Made by a program: the position numbers and the translations under genes. Source: JAXLVB01 sp046329195 (GTDB taxonomy: Bacteria > Bacteroidota > Bacteroidia > Cytophagales > Spirosomataceae). From it: a DNA stretch of 64,000 bases. Below the pieces are notes generated by a model. The model was given only the letters and a program-made list of their open reading frames with translations, did no database searches and was not told the origin of the DNA. The stretch covers positions 1,736,001 through 1,800,000 of the forward strand of contig JAXLVB010000001.1 of NCBI GenBank assembly GCA_046329195.1. Reading direction: 5' to 3'. This document shows, in pieces, positions 1-9,713 of the stretch. The stretch's first letter is position 1; the number at the start of each line of letters is the position of its first letter.

Positions 1-2
1 TC

Positions 3-65
3 AGGTCAGGCGTCATCCGAACGGCTCGAATTTTGAGCAAAGGAGAAGTCTATATCAATGGTTAA
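3..65 (+). CDS. 3' end of an unidentified gene (partial)
   Basis: The third forward frame is open from the window edge and ends with TAA, giving a C-terminal tail RSGVIRTARILSKGEVYING. A strong hairpin plus T-run follows 25 bases later, which supports this being the true end of a plus-strand gene. I do not recognise the protein from 20 residues. The next gene is on the opposite strand, so the two converge on the terminator. Confidence 0.5.
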   Translation, partial: RSGVIRTARILSKGEVYING

Positions 66-90
66 TGGTTGTCTTAACGAAGAGACTTAT

Positions 91-122
91 AGAGCCGAGG
101 TACCGTACCTCGACTCTTTTTT
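91..122 (+). terminator. Rho-independent terminator
   Basis: A 13-base stem starting AGAGCCGAGGTAC with a one-base loop and one mismatch is followed by six T. It sits just after the partial plus-strand gene and just before the stop codon of the convergent S9 peptidase. Confidence 0.75.
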
Positions 123-125
123 CGG

Positions 126-2132
126 TTATTTATCCCCACCAGTTGGCAGTTCAATTTCTTCGCCAAAAACATATTTACTAAACCACTGCCAGTTGTGCCA
201 AAGGGCAGCTAAGCGTTCTTTGGGTTTGGTAATGCCGTGTCCAAAACCTTTGTAAACTACTAATTTGGCAGGTACACCGTTGTCTTGCAAGCCTTGTAAA
301 AGTTCATACGCATTCGGAATCGGTACCCGGCGGTCAAACTCACCATGCTGAATAAGTGTAGGTGTTTTGGCGTTCCGAATGGTAGTCATGGGGCTGGTTT
401 TGAGGTAAATATCCATGTCTTGCCAAGGGGTAGCTTTGAGGTATTGGCGTGTAAACGGATGAATATCGGTGTTTACGTAATACGTCAACCAATTAGAAAT
501 ACCAGCCCCTACCGAAATCGCCTTGAAACGAGTGGTATTAGTGGTCAAAAACGCCGAAATATACCCGCCCTGACTCCAACCCATACAGCCCATTTTGTTG
601 GCATCAATCAGCCCTTGTTTTTCCAGGTATTCTACGCCAGACATCACGTCCCACATATCACCCACGCCCAAGTTGCGCACATTGAGCGAACGGAAGGCTT
701 CGCCGTAGCCAGCCGAGCCTCGGTAGTTGGGTCGAAGCACCAAGGCCCCTTTTTCAAGCCATTGGAGTACTGGATAAACGGCTCCGCCCGGCACGGGTGT
801 CGGCGTATCTACGCCCGTGGGGCCACCATGAATCATGACCATGAGCGGATATTTCTTTTTGGGGTCGTAGTTGGCTGGTTTGTGCAAAACACCCTCAATT
901 TCAGCACCATCCTTGCTTTGCCAACGAACTACCTCACTCACCGCCGTTTTCCAGCCCTTGATTTGCTCGCTCAGGTTGGTCAACTGTGTGGGCTGAAAGG
1001 TAGCCCCTACATTGCTTTTGAAAATCTCGGCCAATGCCGTGGCCGAAGAAGCCGAAAAGGCAATGATTTTACCATCTTGCGAGAACGTAAAATTGCCAAA
1101 AAGCTCAGAGGCACCCGTCACCATCTGCACCCGACCAGAGGCAGGGTCGAGGCGAAAGAGGCTGCGCTGCGTGCGTTGTGAAGCCGAAAAGAAAATGCCT
1201 GAAGGTGTCCATTCAAGCCCTCCGATGTTTTCGTCGAAATCCTTAGCCAGTTGTACCGACGATTTGTCGGCCAAATTCATCCGAAACAGCCGATTGTTTT
1301 TGTAAAAATAGGAAGTCGAATCATCAGGACTGGTCACGTACAAAAACGCCTTGGAGTCGGGCGACCAAGCGGCAAACGAATCGCTGAGTGGATTTTTGAC
1401 CCACTCTGTTATTTTTTTGGAAGGTAATTCAATAATCGAAATATTTGCCAGTTTAGAGCTGTTAATCAGTGGGTTAGGTTGGTGAGAGAAGGCAATCATT
1501 TTGCCGTCAGGCGACCAAAAGAAGTTGTTAACGGTAAATTTCCCTTCTGTCAGGCGAGTGGCTTTGGGTAGGGAGTCAAGGCGAAAGTCGGCCAGCCAAA
1601 GGTGCGTGAGCTGGTATTCTTCGTCGTCAACAGCCCAGGCTCCCAACTTTTCTTTGCGAGCTTTCTCGGCTTTGCTTTCGGGGTCGTTTTTCAGCAGGGC
1701 AAACTGCTTGCCGTCTGGCGACCATTCAAAACCCGTCACGCCTTCGTCTTCTTTGGTAACTTGTTGGGCTTCGCCACCGCTGGCTCGTAGCACAAAAATT
1801 TGTGATTTGTCGCCTCGGTCAGCCAAAAACGCAATCCATTTGCCATCTGGTGACCAGCGTGGCGACGTACTACTGCCTTTGGGCGTGCGGGTGAGTTGAA
1901 AAGGCGTCTCTCCGTCACGAGCCAGCCAAAGCTCGGTGTCGTAGGTGTTTTCTTTCCAATCGGTACTCGTCACTGTATAAACCACGTGCTTACCATCTGG
2001 CGAAATAGTTGGGCTACCCGCCTGCTTGAGCGAAAGGTACTGCTCAAACGAAATAGAAGCCCCTGTTTGGGCAAAGGCCATCGGGCTACTGATGAGTAGC
2101 CCACCTAACAAGAAAAAATGAGCGAATTTCAT
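126..2132 (-). CDS. Secreted S9 family peptidase (prolyl oligopeptidase-type)
   Basis: This 668-residue serine peptidase is predicted to be periplasmic or outer-membrane facing, cleaving oligopeptides. A signal peptide (residues 1-22, ending MAFAQ) is followed by a WD40-like beta-propeller with repeated SPDGK blades (about 35-400) and a C-terminal alpha/beta hydrolase domain (about 410-660). The triad is visible: Ser520 in GWSQGG, Asp600 in HGEFD and His632 in GFGHG. Length and domain order fit acylaminoacyl-peptidase-like S9C enzymes. The start is the ATG directly before the signal peptide. It lies 34 bases after the T9SS protein gene on the same strand, so the two are probably co-transcribed. 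A second S9 peptidase sits at 56.3-58.3 kb. Substrate preference cannot be read from sequence. Confidence 0.92.
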   Translation of the reverse strand: MKFAHFFLLGGLLISSPMAFAQTGASISFEQYLSLKQAGSPTISPDGKHVVYTVTSTDWKENTYDTELWLARDGETPFQLTRTPKGSSTSPRWSPDGKWIAFLADRGDKSQIFVLRASGGEAQQVTKEDEGVTGFEWSPDGKQFALLKNDPESKAEKARKEKLGAWAVDDEEYQLTHLWLADFRLDSLPKATRLTEGKFTVNNFFWSPDGKMIAFSHQPNPLINSSKLANISIIELPSKKITEWVKNPLSDSFAAWSPDSKAFLYVTSPDDSTSYFYKNNRLFRMNLADKSSVQLAKDFDENIGGLEWTPSGIFFSASQRTQRSLFRLDPASGRVQMVTGASELFGNFTFSQDGKIIAFSASSATALAEIFKSNVGATFQPTQLTNLSEQIKGWKTAVSEVVRWQSKDGAEIEGVLHKPANYDPKKKYPLMVMIHGGPTGVDTPTPVPGGAVYPVLQWLEKGALVLRPNYRGSAGYGEAFRSLNVRNLGVGDMWDVMSGVEYLEKQGLIDANKMGCMGWSQGGYISAFLTTNTTRFKAISVGAGISNWLTYYVNTDIHPFTRQYLKATPWQDMDIYLKTSPMTTIRNAKTPTLIQHGEFDRRVPIPNAYELLQGLQDNGVPAKLVVYKGFGHGITKPKERLAALWHNWQWFSKYVFGEEIELPTGGDK

Positions 2133-2166
2133 GGGTTATGGGGTTAGGTTGAGTCCATTAAATGAA

Positions 2167-4797
2167 TTACTCCACCAGCATCTTCACTACCTTGGTTTGA
2201 GTACCTTGATGCAGGCGTACAAAATAAAGCCCTTGGATAAGGTCTGGAACCTCAAATTGTTTTCCAAACTTGAGCGATTTGGGGACTACAGTAGTTTCAA
2301 AAAGTTTTCGTCCCAACACATCCACTACATCCAGCCACTCTACTTGGTCGTAATCTGTTTTTAGACTGAATGTACCTCGGTTGGGATTTGGATACAAAAC
2401 GGTGTTCATGTTGTAAAACGCCGATGCTTGTGGGGCGGCATAGCTCACCAAATCGCTCACCCACAGCCCCCGCCCAAAGGTGGCAGCGTAGAGTTTTTTG
2501 GTTGGTTTATGGATTTCCAATTCACTCACAATCACGTTGGGAAGATTGGTAATCAGAGGTTTCCATTCTTGAGTGCCTTCAATAAGGTAATAAACCCCTA
2601 CGTCCATGGCTATATAGAGTACTCCGTCAGAATCAAATACTACGCAGTTGGCAGGCAGGTTGGGCAAGTTGTAACTGATGTTTTTCCAGACCTTACCGCC
2701 ATTGGCTGAGTAATAGATTTTTTCGCCAGCAATAAAATTACTCAGGGTAGCCCAAACCCGTTCGGGACGGTCGTCGTCCACGGTTAAGTAGGTGATATAC
2801 GACGCATAATTGAGGTTATTATTGATGTTTTCCCAGGTGGCTCCGCCGTCGGTCGTGTGATAAACTTGAGCCGGTGAGTTATAAAACGGTTGCGCTCGTT
2901 TGGCTACGTAAATATGTTCAGGATACGTTTGACTAACGGCCAGTGCTGAGCTTTCGAGCGAGTACGCTGAGGTGAGGCTTTTGGGGAAATTTGACAGCGC
3001 TTTGAGAGAGTTTTGGTCTTTGTCAACGGGTACTTCGTGTACGTTTCCTCCTGCAATAAATAGTTTCTGAACCTTGGGTACATACACAAAAGGAGTAGTC
3101 CACTCGCCACGGTCGCTGTTGTTGGCAGGTGGAAACACCAAAAATGAAGATTGTAGGTTTTTGGTAGCGCCTAGTATATAGCCATATTGATATGAGCCGT
3201 AAATAGTATTGCCGCCAAAGGCGCCTTCCATGCCGTCGCCGCCAAAAACATTCTGCCAAGAGGCATTACTATTGCTCGATAAATAGGTACTGTTGTCTTG
3301 CGCCCCTGTAATAACTTGGCTGGCGTCGGGCGCTATCCCCAAGCGATAACACGAGGTGGCATTGATGCCATCGCAGCTAAGTTTCCAGTTGGATGGGTTT
3401 TTATTGAGGCTGGGTATAATTTGCTGTGTGGTGTACAGCCCGCCGTCGTTGCAGAGGTAATAGGTCTTGTTGAGGGGGTTATAAGCCAGCTGATGCTGGT
3501 CGGGGTGGACAAAGAGCGAATAACTAAAGCACTGCGTCCACGAAGTACCACGGTCGCTGGATTCAAAAAGTACCAAACCACCTACATAAACTTTGTTGGC
3601 ATCGGTAGGGTGAGCCAAAATCGTGAGGTCATAAAGCCCTTGGCCGTAGTCGTCGTCGGGGGTACTGCCTAAGATATTTTTTGCTGCGACGGGTGCTTTC
3701 TCCCATGTGCCGCCACCGTTAGCACTTCGGTAAAAGCCTTCAAACGTATTGTTTTGATTGCAAGAAATGGCATATACATTCCCGGGATTTACAGGCGAAA
3801 TGGCAATCTCCACTCGCTGAGCCTGCGTAGGAGGGATACCTGTCGGGAGTTCTTCCCAGTTGTTTCCACTATTGGACGAGCGCAAAATACCAGCTCTCCC
3901 TTGCTTGATAGAGCTAATGTACATCCCTGCCGCATACAGCAAATTAGGACTGGTAGGTGACTGTACCAATTGGCTACAAATCCGATTAGAAACCTGCTGC
4001 CAACTGGAGCCAGCATCAAAGGATTTGTAAATACCCTTCGTGCCTACGGTTACTATTTCTTTGGGATTCAGTGGGTTAATCCAAATACTTTTGGTGAGCG
4101 AAAGGTTGAGTTCTTCCAGCGAATTTTTTAGTCCTGTTTGGTTCCAAGTGATGCCGCCGTCAGTACTTTTCCAAATACCTAAGCCATAGTGCGTGTTGCG
4201 CTTGCGGTCGGCGGTGTATAGGTCGTAACCCACATAGGCAAAGTCACCCACTGAAATGTAAAGCACCTGTGGATTGGTAGGGTCTATGGCAATAGCACTG
4301 ATACGAAGGATGGGCAGCTGGTCACCCAACGGGATGTAGGATTTTCCGCCGTTGGTAGTTTTCCAGATACCACCCTGACCAAACCCTAAGTAATAGGTGT
4401 TGGGGTCGGTAGGGTGAAAGGCAATGCAATTGATACGCCCTACGCCAAACAACGTGCTGGTTCCATACGGCCCCACCGGCGACCACTCGGGGTCTTTGGC
4501 GATGCGAGCTTGACGCTGGCGGGAGCGGATTTTGTCTAAATTCTCTGATACGTCTTTGTAAATACTTCCATCGGGGAGTTTTCCTTCGGAGTCAACACGG
4601 CGCAGGCGGTCGTATTCGTTGCGGGCGCCCCATTTCCAGCCACGGGCTTTAGGGTTGCGCTCTCGCCATTCTAGGAGCATCTGCTCGTGTTCAAATATAT
4701 TCTGGGCTTTGTCTAACGACGGGAAGTACTCGGGAGTTTGGGCTTGGACCTCTATCATTAACAACAACCCCAAGCAAATTAACCAAAGACGATTCAT
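2167..4797 (-). CDS. T9SS-exported BNR/VPS10-like beta-propeller protein
   Basis: A large secreted protein of 876 residues. After a signal peptide (1-19, ending VQAQ) it carries many sialidase/sortilin-type repeats with Asp-box-like motifs such as GIWKSTDGG, GIYKSFDAG and YHTTDGG, spanning about 95-780. The C-terminal 80 residues form a type A type IX sorting domain (LYPNPNRGTFSL followed by GLYFVRL), so the product should cross the outer membrane by T9SS and be released or anchored at the surface. No glycosidase active site could be assigned; these proteins are often annotated as glycosyl hydrolases without proof. It precedes the S9 peptidase gene by 34 bases. Function is unknown beyond a propeller-type surface protein. 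Confidence 0.88.
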   Translation of the reverse strand: MNRLWLICLGLLLMIEVQAQTPEYFPSLDKAQNIFEHEQMLLEWRERNPKARGWKWGARNEYDRLRRVDSEGKLPDGSIYKDVSENLDKIRSRQRQARIAKDPEWSPVGPYGTSTLFGVGRINCIAFHPTDPNTYYLGFGQGGIWKTTNGGKSYIPLGDQLPILRISAIAIDPTNPQVLYISVGDFAYVGYDLYTADRKRNTHYGLGIWKSTDGGITWNQTGLKNSLEELNLSLTKSIWINPLNPKEIVTVGTKGIYKSFDAGSSWQQVSNRICSQLVQSPTSPNLLYAAGMYISSIKQGRAGILRSSNSGNNWEELPTGIPPTQAQRVEIAISPVNPGNVYAISCNQNNTFEGFYRSANGGGTWEKAPVAAKNILGSTPDDDYGQGLYDLTILAHPTDANKVYVGGLVLFESSDRGTSWTQCFSYSLFVHPDQHQLAYNPLNKTYYLCNDGGLYTTQQIIPSLNKNPSNWKLSCDGINATSCYRLGIAPDASQVITGAQDNSTYLSSNSNASWQNVFGGDGMEGAFGGNTIYGSYQYGYILGATKNLQSSFLVFPPANNSDRGEWTTPFVYVPKVQKLFIAGGNVHEVPVDKDQNSLKALSNFPKSLTSAYSLESSALAVSQTYPEHIYVAKRAQPFYNSPAQVYHTTDGGATWENINNNLNYASYITYLTVDDDRPERVWATLSNFIAGEKIYYSANGGKVWKNISYNLPNLPANCVVFDSDGVLYIAMDVGVYYLIEGTQEWKPLITNLPNVIVSELEIHKPTKKLYAATFGRGLWVSDLVSYAAPQASAFYNMNTVLYPNPNRGTFSLKTDYDQVEWLDVVDVLGRKLFETTVVPKSLKFGKQFEVPDLIQGLYFVRLHQGTQTKVVKMLVE

Positions 4798-4967
4798 AGA
4801 TAGTTGTAATTTTGGGCACTTTTAAGGGAATACAGGTAGGCACTATTAGGGTGCACATTTACATGCACTGAACAGACAAATTAACGAAAAATTAGTGAGT
4901 TTGTGTTTTAAACTACGACAAATCAAGGTTTGATGCGTATTAGATAGCCAAATTCTAAAATAAGCCG

Positions 4968-4975
4968 TACCTTCG
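4968..4975 (+). promoter_or_regulatory. Possible -7 element for nuoJ
   Basis: TACCTTCG is one base from the Bacteroidota TAnnTTTG box and lies about 38 bases before the nuoJ TTG start. No clear -33 TTG was found at the right distance, so this is weak. Confidence 0.3.
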
Positions 4976-5012
4976 AGCCCTCAAATAGACGGATTCTTAA
5001 CGCTCATTCGCC

Positions 5013-5534
5013 TTGTTTGCATTTGTTTTCTACTGCTTTGTGTTGCTTACCGTGGGCTCGGCTTTGGTGGTATTGCTGAGCCGCAATGTGCTGTATGCAG
5101 CTTTCTGCCTGATGCTCACGTTTTTGGGAATGGCAGCCCTGTACGTTACCCTGGGTGCTGATTTTTTGGCGGTTACGCAACTCATGATTTACGTGGGTGG
5201 CATAGTAGTGCTTATTGTGTTTGGCATCATGCTTACCAACAAAGCCAAGGTGCCGGCCCAGTCCACTACGCCCAATGGCTTGCTGTCGGCCAACCGCAAT
5301 AGTCTCTTGGGTGGAATCCTGGCGCTGGTTATATTTGGTGGTTTGGTGTGGGTGTTGCGTCGGGGGCAGTTTGCCCAAGTCGAATGGCAACATTTTGAAC
5401 CCCAACCGCTCAACTCCAAAGTGAGTAGTATTGGTAAACTACTGATGACGGATGTCTCGCTACCCTTTGAACTAACTGGTATTTTATTGCTTATGGCTCT
5501 GATGGGTGCCGCCTATGTAGCCAAGAATCGGTGA
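5013..5534 (+). CDS. nuoJ: NADH-quinone oxidoreductase subunit J (isolated)
   Basis: A membrane subunit of respiratory complex I, 173 residues with five hydrophobic segments (about 1-20, 24-45, 48-72, 92-112, 150-170). The block LGADFLAVTQLMIYVGGIVVLIVFGIML is the family hallmark, including the conserved Tyr/Gly stretch that lines the proton pathway. The start is a TTG: an in-frame stop lies only 15 bases upstream and no ATG occurs between them, and the hydrophobic N-terminus begins immediately. No other nuo gene is adjacent; nuoM and nuoL are 37 kb away and nuoK 42 kb away in this window. A divergent T9SS gene lies upstream and a surface-protein gene downstream. Confidence 0.9.
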   Translation: MFAFVFYCFVLLTVGSALVVLLSRNVLYAAFCLMLTFLGMAALYVTLGADFLAVTQLMIYVGGIVVLIVFGIMLTNKAKVPAQSTTPNGLLSANRNSLLGGILALVIFGGLVWVLRRGQFAQVEWQHFEPQPLNSKVSSIGKLLMTDVSLPFELTGILLLMALMGAAYVAKNR

Positions 5535-5728
5535 GGGTGCTTATTGGTGTATGCCCCAGCGTTTTAATGACGTACTCTCTATCTTCAGACGGAACGTTAA
5601 AAGCCTACAAGTCAAATTTTTGTAGCCAAATACTTCATTTTATTGACCGTTAAAATCATATCGTATCCACAAAACTTTTGAGGAATATCCCAAAGCGCAT
5701 ACATTTGTTTTTTGCCACGATTTATTCC

Positions 5729-8185
5729 ATGAAAAAGTACATTTTGCTTCCCTTAATCGGCTTGGTATGCGTAGCTGCCCAATTGGCCGACGACCCCTTG
5801 GTGGAGCGTATCATGACGCAATTAGCCAAGTACACGTTTTATCACCCTCAAGAGAAAGTTTTTCTCCATACCGACAAGCCTTATTACATGGCTGGCGAAA
5901 CTATTTGGTTCAAGGCGTATGTGCTTACGGCCTTTGACCACCAGCCCGACACCTTGAGCCGAGTCCTGTATGTGGACTTGGTGGCTGACCAAAAAGTGCT
6001 CCAACACAAACAGCTCAAGCTTCAAGACGGTGTGGCACATGCCGATTTTGTCTTGCCTGATACACTTCAGAGCGCATCGGTACAACTCAGGGCTTACACC
6101 AACTGGATGCGAAACTTTTCAGATGAGTTTTTCTTCAGCCAGAATCTCCGAATTTTTAAGCCTAAAGAAACCACTGCTTACAATGAAGAGCGCTTACGCC
6201 AACAGGCAGAGGTGGCTGATTTTCAGCTATTTCCAGAGGGAGGCAATCAAGTGTTAGGCATCGAAAGCCGAGTGGCGTTTAAGGCGGTCAATGCCTTGGG
6301 GCTGGGGGTGGACGTTTCGGGTTATATCTTAACCGATACCAAAGATACCGTATCGGCTTTTCAATCGCAGCATTTGGGCATGGGCTATTGTAGTTTTATG
6401 CCTGAGGCTGGCAAAAAATACACTGCCATAGTACAGCAAGCAGATGGTAAGCAAAAAATCGTTGGGGTGCCAGCGGCTTTACCAACAGGCTTTGTGATGA
6501 GTGTGGATAACATCTCTAACAAAGATGCCGTAAAAGTCTATGTCTTTAGCAATACGATTCAGGCTGGTACAGCGCCTATTCCATTGGTCTTGATTGCCCA
6601 GCAACGAGGGCAGGTGTGTCATGCGGTGAAGGCATTGATGAACCGAAAGGGCTTTTTGCTTACGATTCCCCGCACGCAGATTCCTGACGAAGGCATTGTT
6701 CAGTTAACGTTGTTCGACAACCAAGGCCAACCCTTGTGCGAGCGCATCATGTATGAGCGCAAGAAGAATCATCTTACCGTAAAACTGAATTCGAATAAAA
6801 CAACCTACCGCACCCGAGAGAAGGTACAAGTGGAGGTAGAGGTAAAAGATGCCAACGGTAAGCCTGTGCAAGGAAGCTTTTCATTGGCTGCCACCGATGG
6901 TTCTCAAGTGATAGCCGAACCTTATGGGGCTGATATTCAGAACTATTTCTTGCTCAGTTCCGACATCAAAGGTTCCATTGAGCAACCCGGCTATTATTTT
7001 GACGAAGCCAATGACAACGCCACCCAGCATCTCGACCTGCTCATGATGACCCAAGGCTGGCGGCGATTTGTGTGGAATGAGGTCCTAAACGAAACCACTC
7101 TCAAGCCTCGGTTCTATGCCGAAGTGGGGCTGTCGGTAACGGGTACGGTGCTTCGCCCCAATGGCAAGACGACCGAAAAACCCACCAATCTGACTCTGCT
7201 GCTGTCGAGTGGTGAAAACAAGCAGTTTATCATGGGCGATGCCAGCCCAGAAGGTGTCTTTGGCTTTTATGGCTTGGATTTTAGCGATACCACCGACGTC
7301 TTGGTGCAGGCAGTTAAAACATCGGGTGGGCGCAACTTAACGATTCGTCTCAATGACTGGACTACCCCTGCTCTTCGGATAACCAAAGTGCCTTTTAACT
7401 CTATAGAATTCAGTCGAAAAGACTTAGATAACTTCTTGAAACGTAGCCAAGAAATGCTAGAAATAGAGCAGAAAATAAAATTGAACAAGACCCAACTGCT
7501 CAAGGAAGTAACCATCAAAGCTAAAAAAGAAGAAGAATTTGACGGGCGCAAAATCTATAGCCAAGCTGACAATACCATCAAGGTGGACCCTCAAAACTGT
7601 GGTTCGGCCTTCAATGTACTAACCCTGATTCAAGGGCGAGTAGCTGGGGTGCAAGTGACGGGCTCGGGCTTCAATATGTCGGTGCAAATCAGGGGGGCAG
7701 CTAACCTACAAGGGCCTGTTGAGCCGCTTTTTTTGATGGACGGAATGCCAATAGACCTTTCGATGGTAAATACGTTGTCGCCTTGCGATGTTGAGTCAAT
7801 TGACATCTTAAAAGGCCCTTCGGCTGCGATTTTTGGCTCAAGAGCGATGGGTGGGGTGATTTCGATTCTGACCCGACGAGGAGGAAGTAACTATGATGCC
7901 ACCAAAGAAGAAGCACCCGGCATCATTACTACCAAGCGCATTGGCTATGCCGTGGTACGGGAATTTTATACCCCCAACTACGACGACCCCAAACCTGAAG
8001 AACGCTATCGCCCTGATTTCCGCTCGACACTCTATTGGAAAGCTGACCTCAGGACCGACGAACAAGGGAAAGCCTCCGTTACGTTCTGGAACTCCGATGC
8101 ACAAGCCCTAATCAATCTTCATGTACAAGGCTTTAGTCGGCAAGGAACCTTGGGCGTGGGGCATCATAGCTATCGAGTGCAGTAA
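5729..8185 (+). CDS. MG2-domain / TonB-plug surface protein without a barrel
   Basis: Using the ATG at 5729 gives 818 residues beginning with a signal peptide (MKKYILLPLIGLVCVAAQ). An earlier TTG at 5678 would only add 17 polar residues before it. The N-terminal part (about 35-450) resembles macroglobulin-type MG2 beta-sandwiches (KVFLHTDKPYYMAGETIWFKA is cut here as HTDKPYY and GETIWFKAY). Near 630-720 there is a TonB receptor plug-like domain (IQGRVAGVQV, LFLMDGMPID, IDILKGPSAAIFG, GVISILT). The following roughly 90 residues are too few for a barrel. Such MG2-plug proteins are common in Bacteroidota and their job is unknown; partner-protein binding at the outer membrane is only an inference. 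Confidence 0.82.
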   Translation: MKKYILLPLIGLVCVAAQLADDPLVERIMTQLAKYTFYHPQEKVFLHTDKPYYMAGETIWFKAYVLTAFDHQPDTLSRVLYVDLVADQKVLQHKQLKLQDGVAHADFVLPDTLQSASVQLRAYTNWMRNFSDEFFFSQNLRIFKPKETTAYNEERLRQQAEVADFQLFPEGGNQVLGIESRVAFKAVNALGLGVDVSGYILTDTKDTVSAFQSQHLGMGYCSFMPEAGKKYTAIVQQADGKQKIVGVPAALPTGFVMSVDNISNKDAVKVYVFSNTIQAGTAPIPLVLIAQQRGQVCHAVKALMNRKGFLLTIPRTQIPDEGIVQLTLFDNQGQPLCERIMYERKKNHLTVKLNSNKTTYRTREKVQVEVEVKDANGKPVQGSFSLAATDGSQVIAEPYGADIQNYFLLSSDIKGSIEQPGYYFDEANDNATQHLDLLMMTQGWRRFVWNEVLNETTLKPRFYAEVGLSVTGTVLRPNGKTTEKPTNLTLLLSSGENKQFIMGDASPEGVFGFYGLDFSDTTDVLVQAVKTSGGRNLTIRLNDWTTPALRITKVPFNSIEFSRKDLDNFLKRSQEMLEIEQKIKLNKTQLLKEVTIKAKKEEEFDGRKIYSQADNTIKVDPQNCGSAFNVLTLIQGRVAGVQVTGSGFNMSVQIRGAANLQGPVEPLFLMDGMPIDLSMVNTLSPCDVESIDILKGPSAAIFGSRAMGGVISILTRRGGSNYDATKEEAPGIITTKRIGYAVVREFYTPNYDDPKPEERYRPDFRSTLYWKADLRTDEQGKASVTFWNSDAQALINLHVQGFSRQGTLGVGHHSYRVQ

Positions 8186-8302
8186 GTCGCTGTTTTCTGA
8201 TTTTGCGAAAATTGTTTATTTGTTAATATTTTCATTGTCAGTGAGTTAGTGAAAAATTTTCAATAACTCATCACCCGATGCCATAGAATTGTCAGATAAC
8301 AA

Positions 8303-8330
8303 AACAGCAGCGGCATTTGCCGCTGCTGTT
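8303..8330 (-). terminator. Terminator of the universal stress protein gene
   Basis: A perfect 12-base stem (AACAGCAGCGGC) with a four-base loop. Read on the minus strand it is followed by TTTTGTTATC, so it serves the gene ending at 8360. The plus-strand side has no T-run. Confidence 0.65.
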
Positions 8331-8359
8331 CGAACTATCCCTTAATTTTACACTTATGC

Positions 8360-9172
8360 TTATGCCGACATGACTGGAATATCAGCGTGGTTGACTACGT
8401 CTTCGGTTACACTGCCCAACAAAAAGTGTTCAAGCCCTTTACGAGCATGGGTGTGCATTACAATCAAATCAGCCTCTATCTCGTGGGCGTATCCCAAAAT
8501 CCCTTTTTCTTCGGTAGGGGCATTATAAATGGTGAAATCGTAGTCAGTAAGTTTGAGTTTGTGAGCCAAGGCCGCCATTTTTTCCCGTAACAGATTCGAG
8601 TCAAAACGATACATGCCTGTGTCCACATACACAAAGTAAGGCGTCCATTGCCCTGCGGCTAACAATCCCACCGACTTGTCGATGAAGGCTGTTTCGTTAA
8701 AATCAGTAGCAAACAGCACTTTTTGAGGTACAAACTTGTCAATAGGGGCTTTGACCACCAACACTGGGCGCTTGGAGTTGCGTACTACATGCTCAGCATT
8801 AGAGCCTTGGGTCAATTCTTTCCAACCACTGGCACCTGTCGAACCCATCACAATCAGGTCGGCTCTGCGGCGGATGATGTCGTCGGTGAGCGAAGCCGAG
8901 GCCGCTTCAATTTTGATTTTGAAATTGACTCCCTCAAAACGAGGCTCATCAATCAGGTAATTGAGCCGCATCCGAGCATCTTTGACCATATTGCGACTGA
9001 ATTCATCTTTGGTATAATAAGCCGATTCAATCACTGTGTAAGTTAACTTCGGAAACTTCACCAAGTGGAGCAATACCACGGTGGCGTCAATGGGCTTGGC
9101 AATTTGGGCAGCTACTTCTACCGCCGCTTCCGAAGCAGGACTAAAATCAACAGGTACGAGAATGGTTTTCAT
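8360..9172 (-). CDS. Tandem-domain universal stress protein
   Basis: Starting at the ATG at 9172 the product is 270 residues; the reading frame extends 23 codons further, but those residues are not like the family and the Rossmann strand MKTILVPVDFS begins exactly here. Two USP domains follow each other (about 1-140 and 147-270). The first keeps an ATP-binding-type loop, VMGSTGASGWKELTQGSNAEHVV, seen as GSTGASG and the later QGSNAE. The second has a looser version (MHTHARKG, LLGSVTEDVV). Family members act in the cytoplasm in stress survival, often binding ATP or AMP. It stands alone with its own terminator. Confidence 0.88.
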   Translation of the reverse strand: MKTILVPVDFSPASEAAVEVAAQIAKPIDATVVLLHLVKFPKLTYTVIESAYYTKDEFSRNMVKDARMRLNYLIDEPRFEGVNFKIKIEAASASLTDDIIRRRADLIVMGSTGASGWKELTQGSNAEHVVRNSKRPVLVVKAPIDKFVPQKVLFATDFNETAFIDKSVGLLAAGQWTPYFVYVDTGMYRFDSNLLREKMAALAHKLKLTDYDFTIYNAPTEEKGILGYAHEIEADLIVMHTHARKGLEHFLLGSVTEDVVNHADIPVMSA

Positions 9173-9496
9173 GTCAGAACGATGTTTAAAATTGACACTG
9201 TAAAATTCTACCTTGTTGTTCGGAATTCTATTGATTTTCAATAACTTAAAAAGTGATTCTTGTCATTTTTGAGAATGAGTACCCGACCCTTACAGCAGCT
9301 ATCCCGATAACTATCAGGACGGTCAGCAGTCGCTGCCATTTTTTCGTCAGGAGGTATCAGAAAAGAAGCGAAATGAAGTACACCGTTAGCTAAATAATGT
9401 TTAGTTCTTGAAAGCTATTTTTAGCGATTCTATCACTCTAAGTGATGGAATCGCTATATTAAGCACCAATAAACAACAATTTTTGATTTTTCAACT

Positions 9497-9537
9497 AATT
9501 GATTATTAAGTATTTAATTTTCAAACTACTTCTCTAC
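9497..9537 (+). repeat. AT-rich direct repeat, copy A
   Basis: The core AAGTATTTAATTTTCAAA recurs in copy B at 9714-9745, each preceded by a similar AATTnATTATnAAG start and followed by TTACTTCCCTAC-like sequence (9537 and 9777). The copies flank the palindrome. Confidence 0.55.
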
Positions 9538-9587
9538 ACGATAGCATTCATCAAACTAAAATTCTATTAAGTAATAAGGCAGATTTA

Positions 9588-9682
9588 AACCACCGCAGGG
9601 GCGGTCCCATAGACATATAGTAAACATAGAATTTAATTTGCTGAACATCAATTAACTATGTGTTCTATGTTCCTATGTGGTT
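9588..9682. repeat. Imperfect 95-bp palindromic element
   Basis: The left arm runs AACCAC, then CATAGACATATAG and AACATAG and TTAATT. The right arm is its reverse complement with small differences (AATTAACTATG, TTCTATG, TTCCTATGTGGTT). A 14-base GC-rich insert (CGCAGGGGCGGTCC) breaks the left arm, and the loop is about 11 bases. It looks like a dispersed Bacteroidota intergenic repeat, but copy number cannot be judged from one window. Confidence 0.6.
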
Positions 9683-9713
9683 GATTAAAATAACTTTGTT
9701 CTATTGCTTAATA

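Noticed and set aside
58..255. A 65-codon frame at the left edge
   Set aside because: It runs through the terminator at 91-122 and into the antisense of the S9 peptidase gene.
345..1181. A 278-codon open frame on the plus strand
   Set aside because: It lies wholly antisense to the S9 peptidase with intact triad and signal peptide; its composition is that of a shadow frame.
9588..9682. Considered as an insertion sequence end
   Set aside because: No transposase frame is present and there are no matching short target duplications at its immediate borders, so it is reported only as a palindrome.
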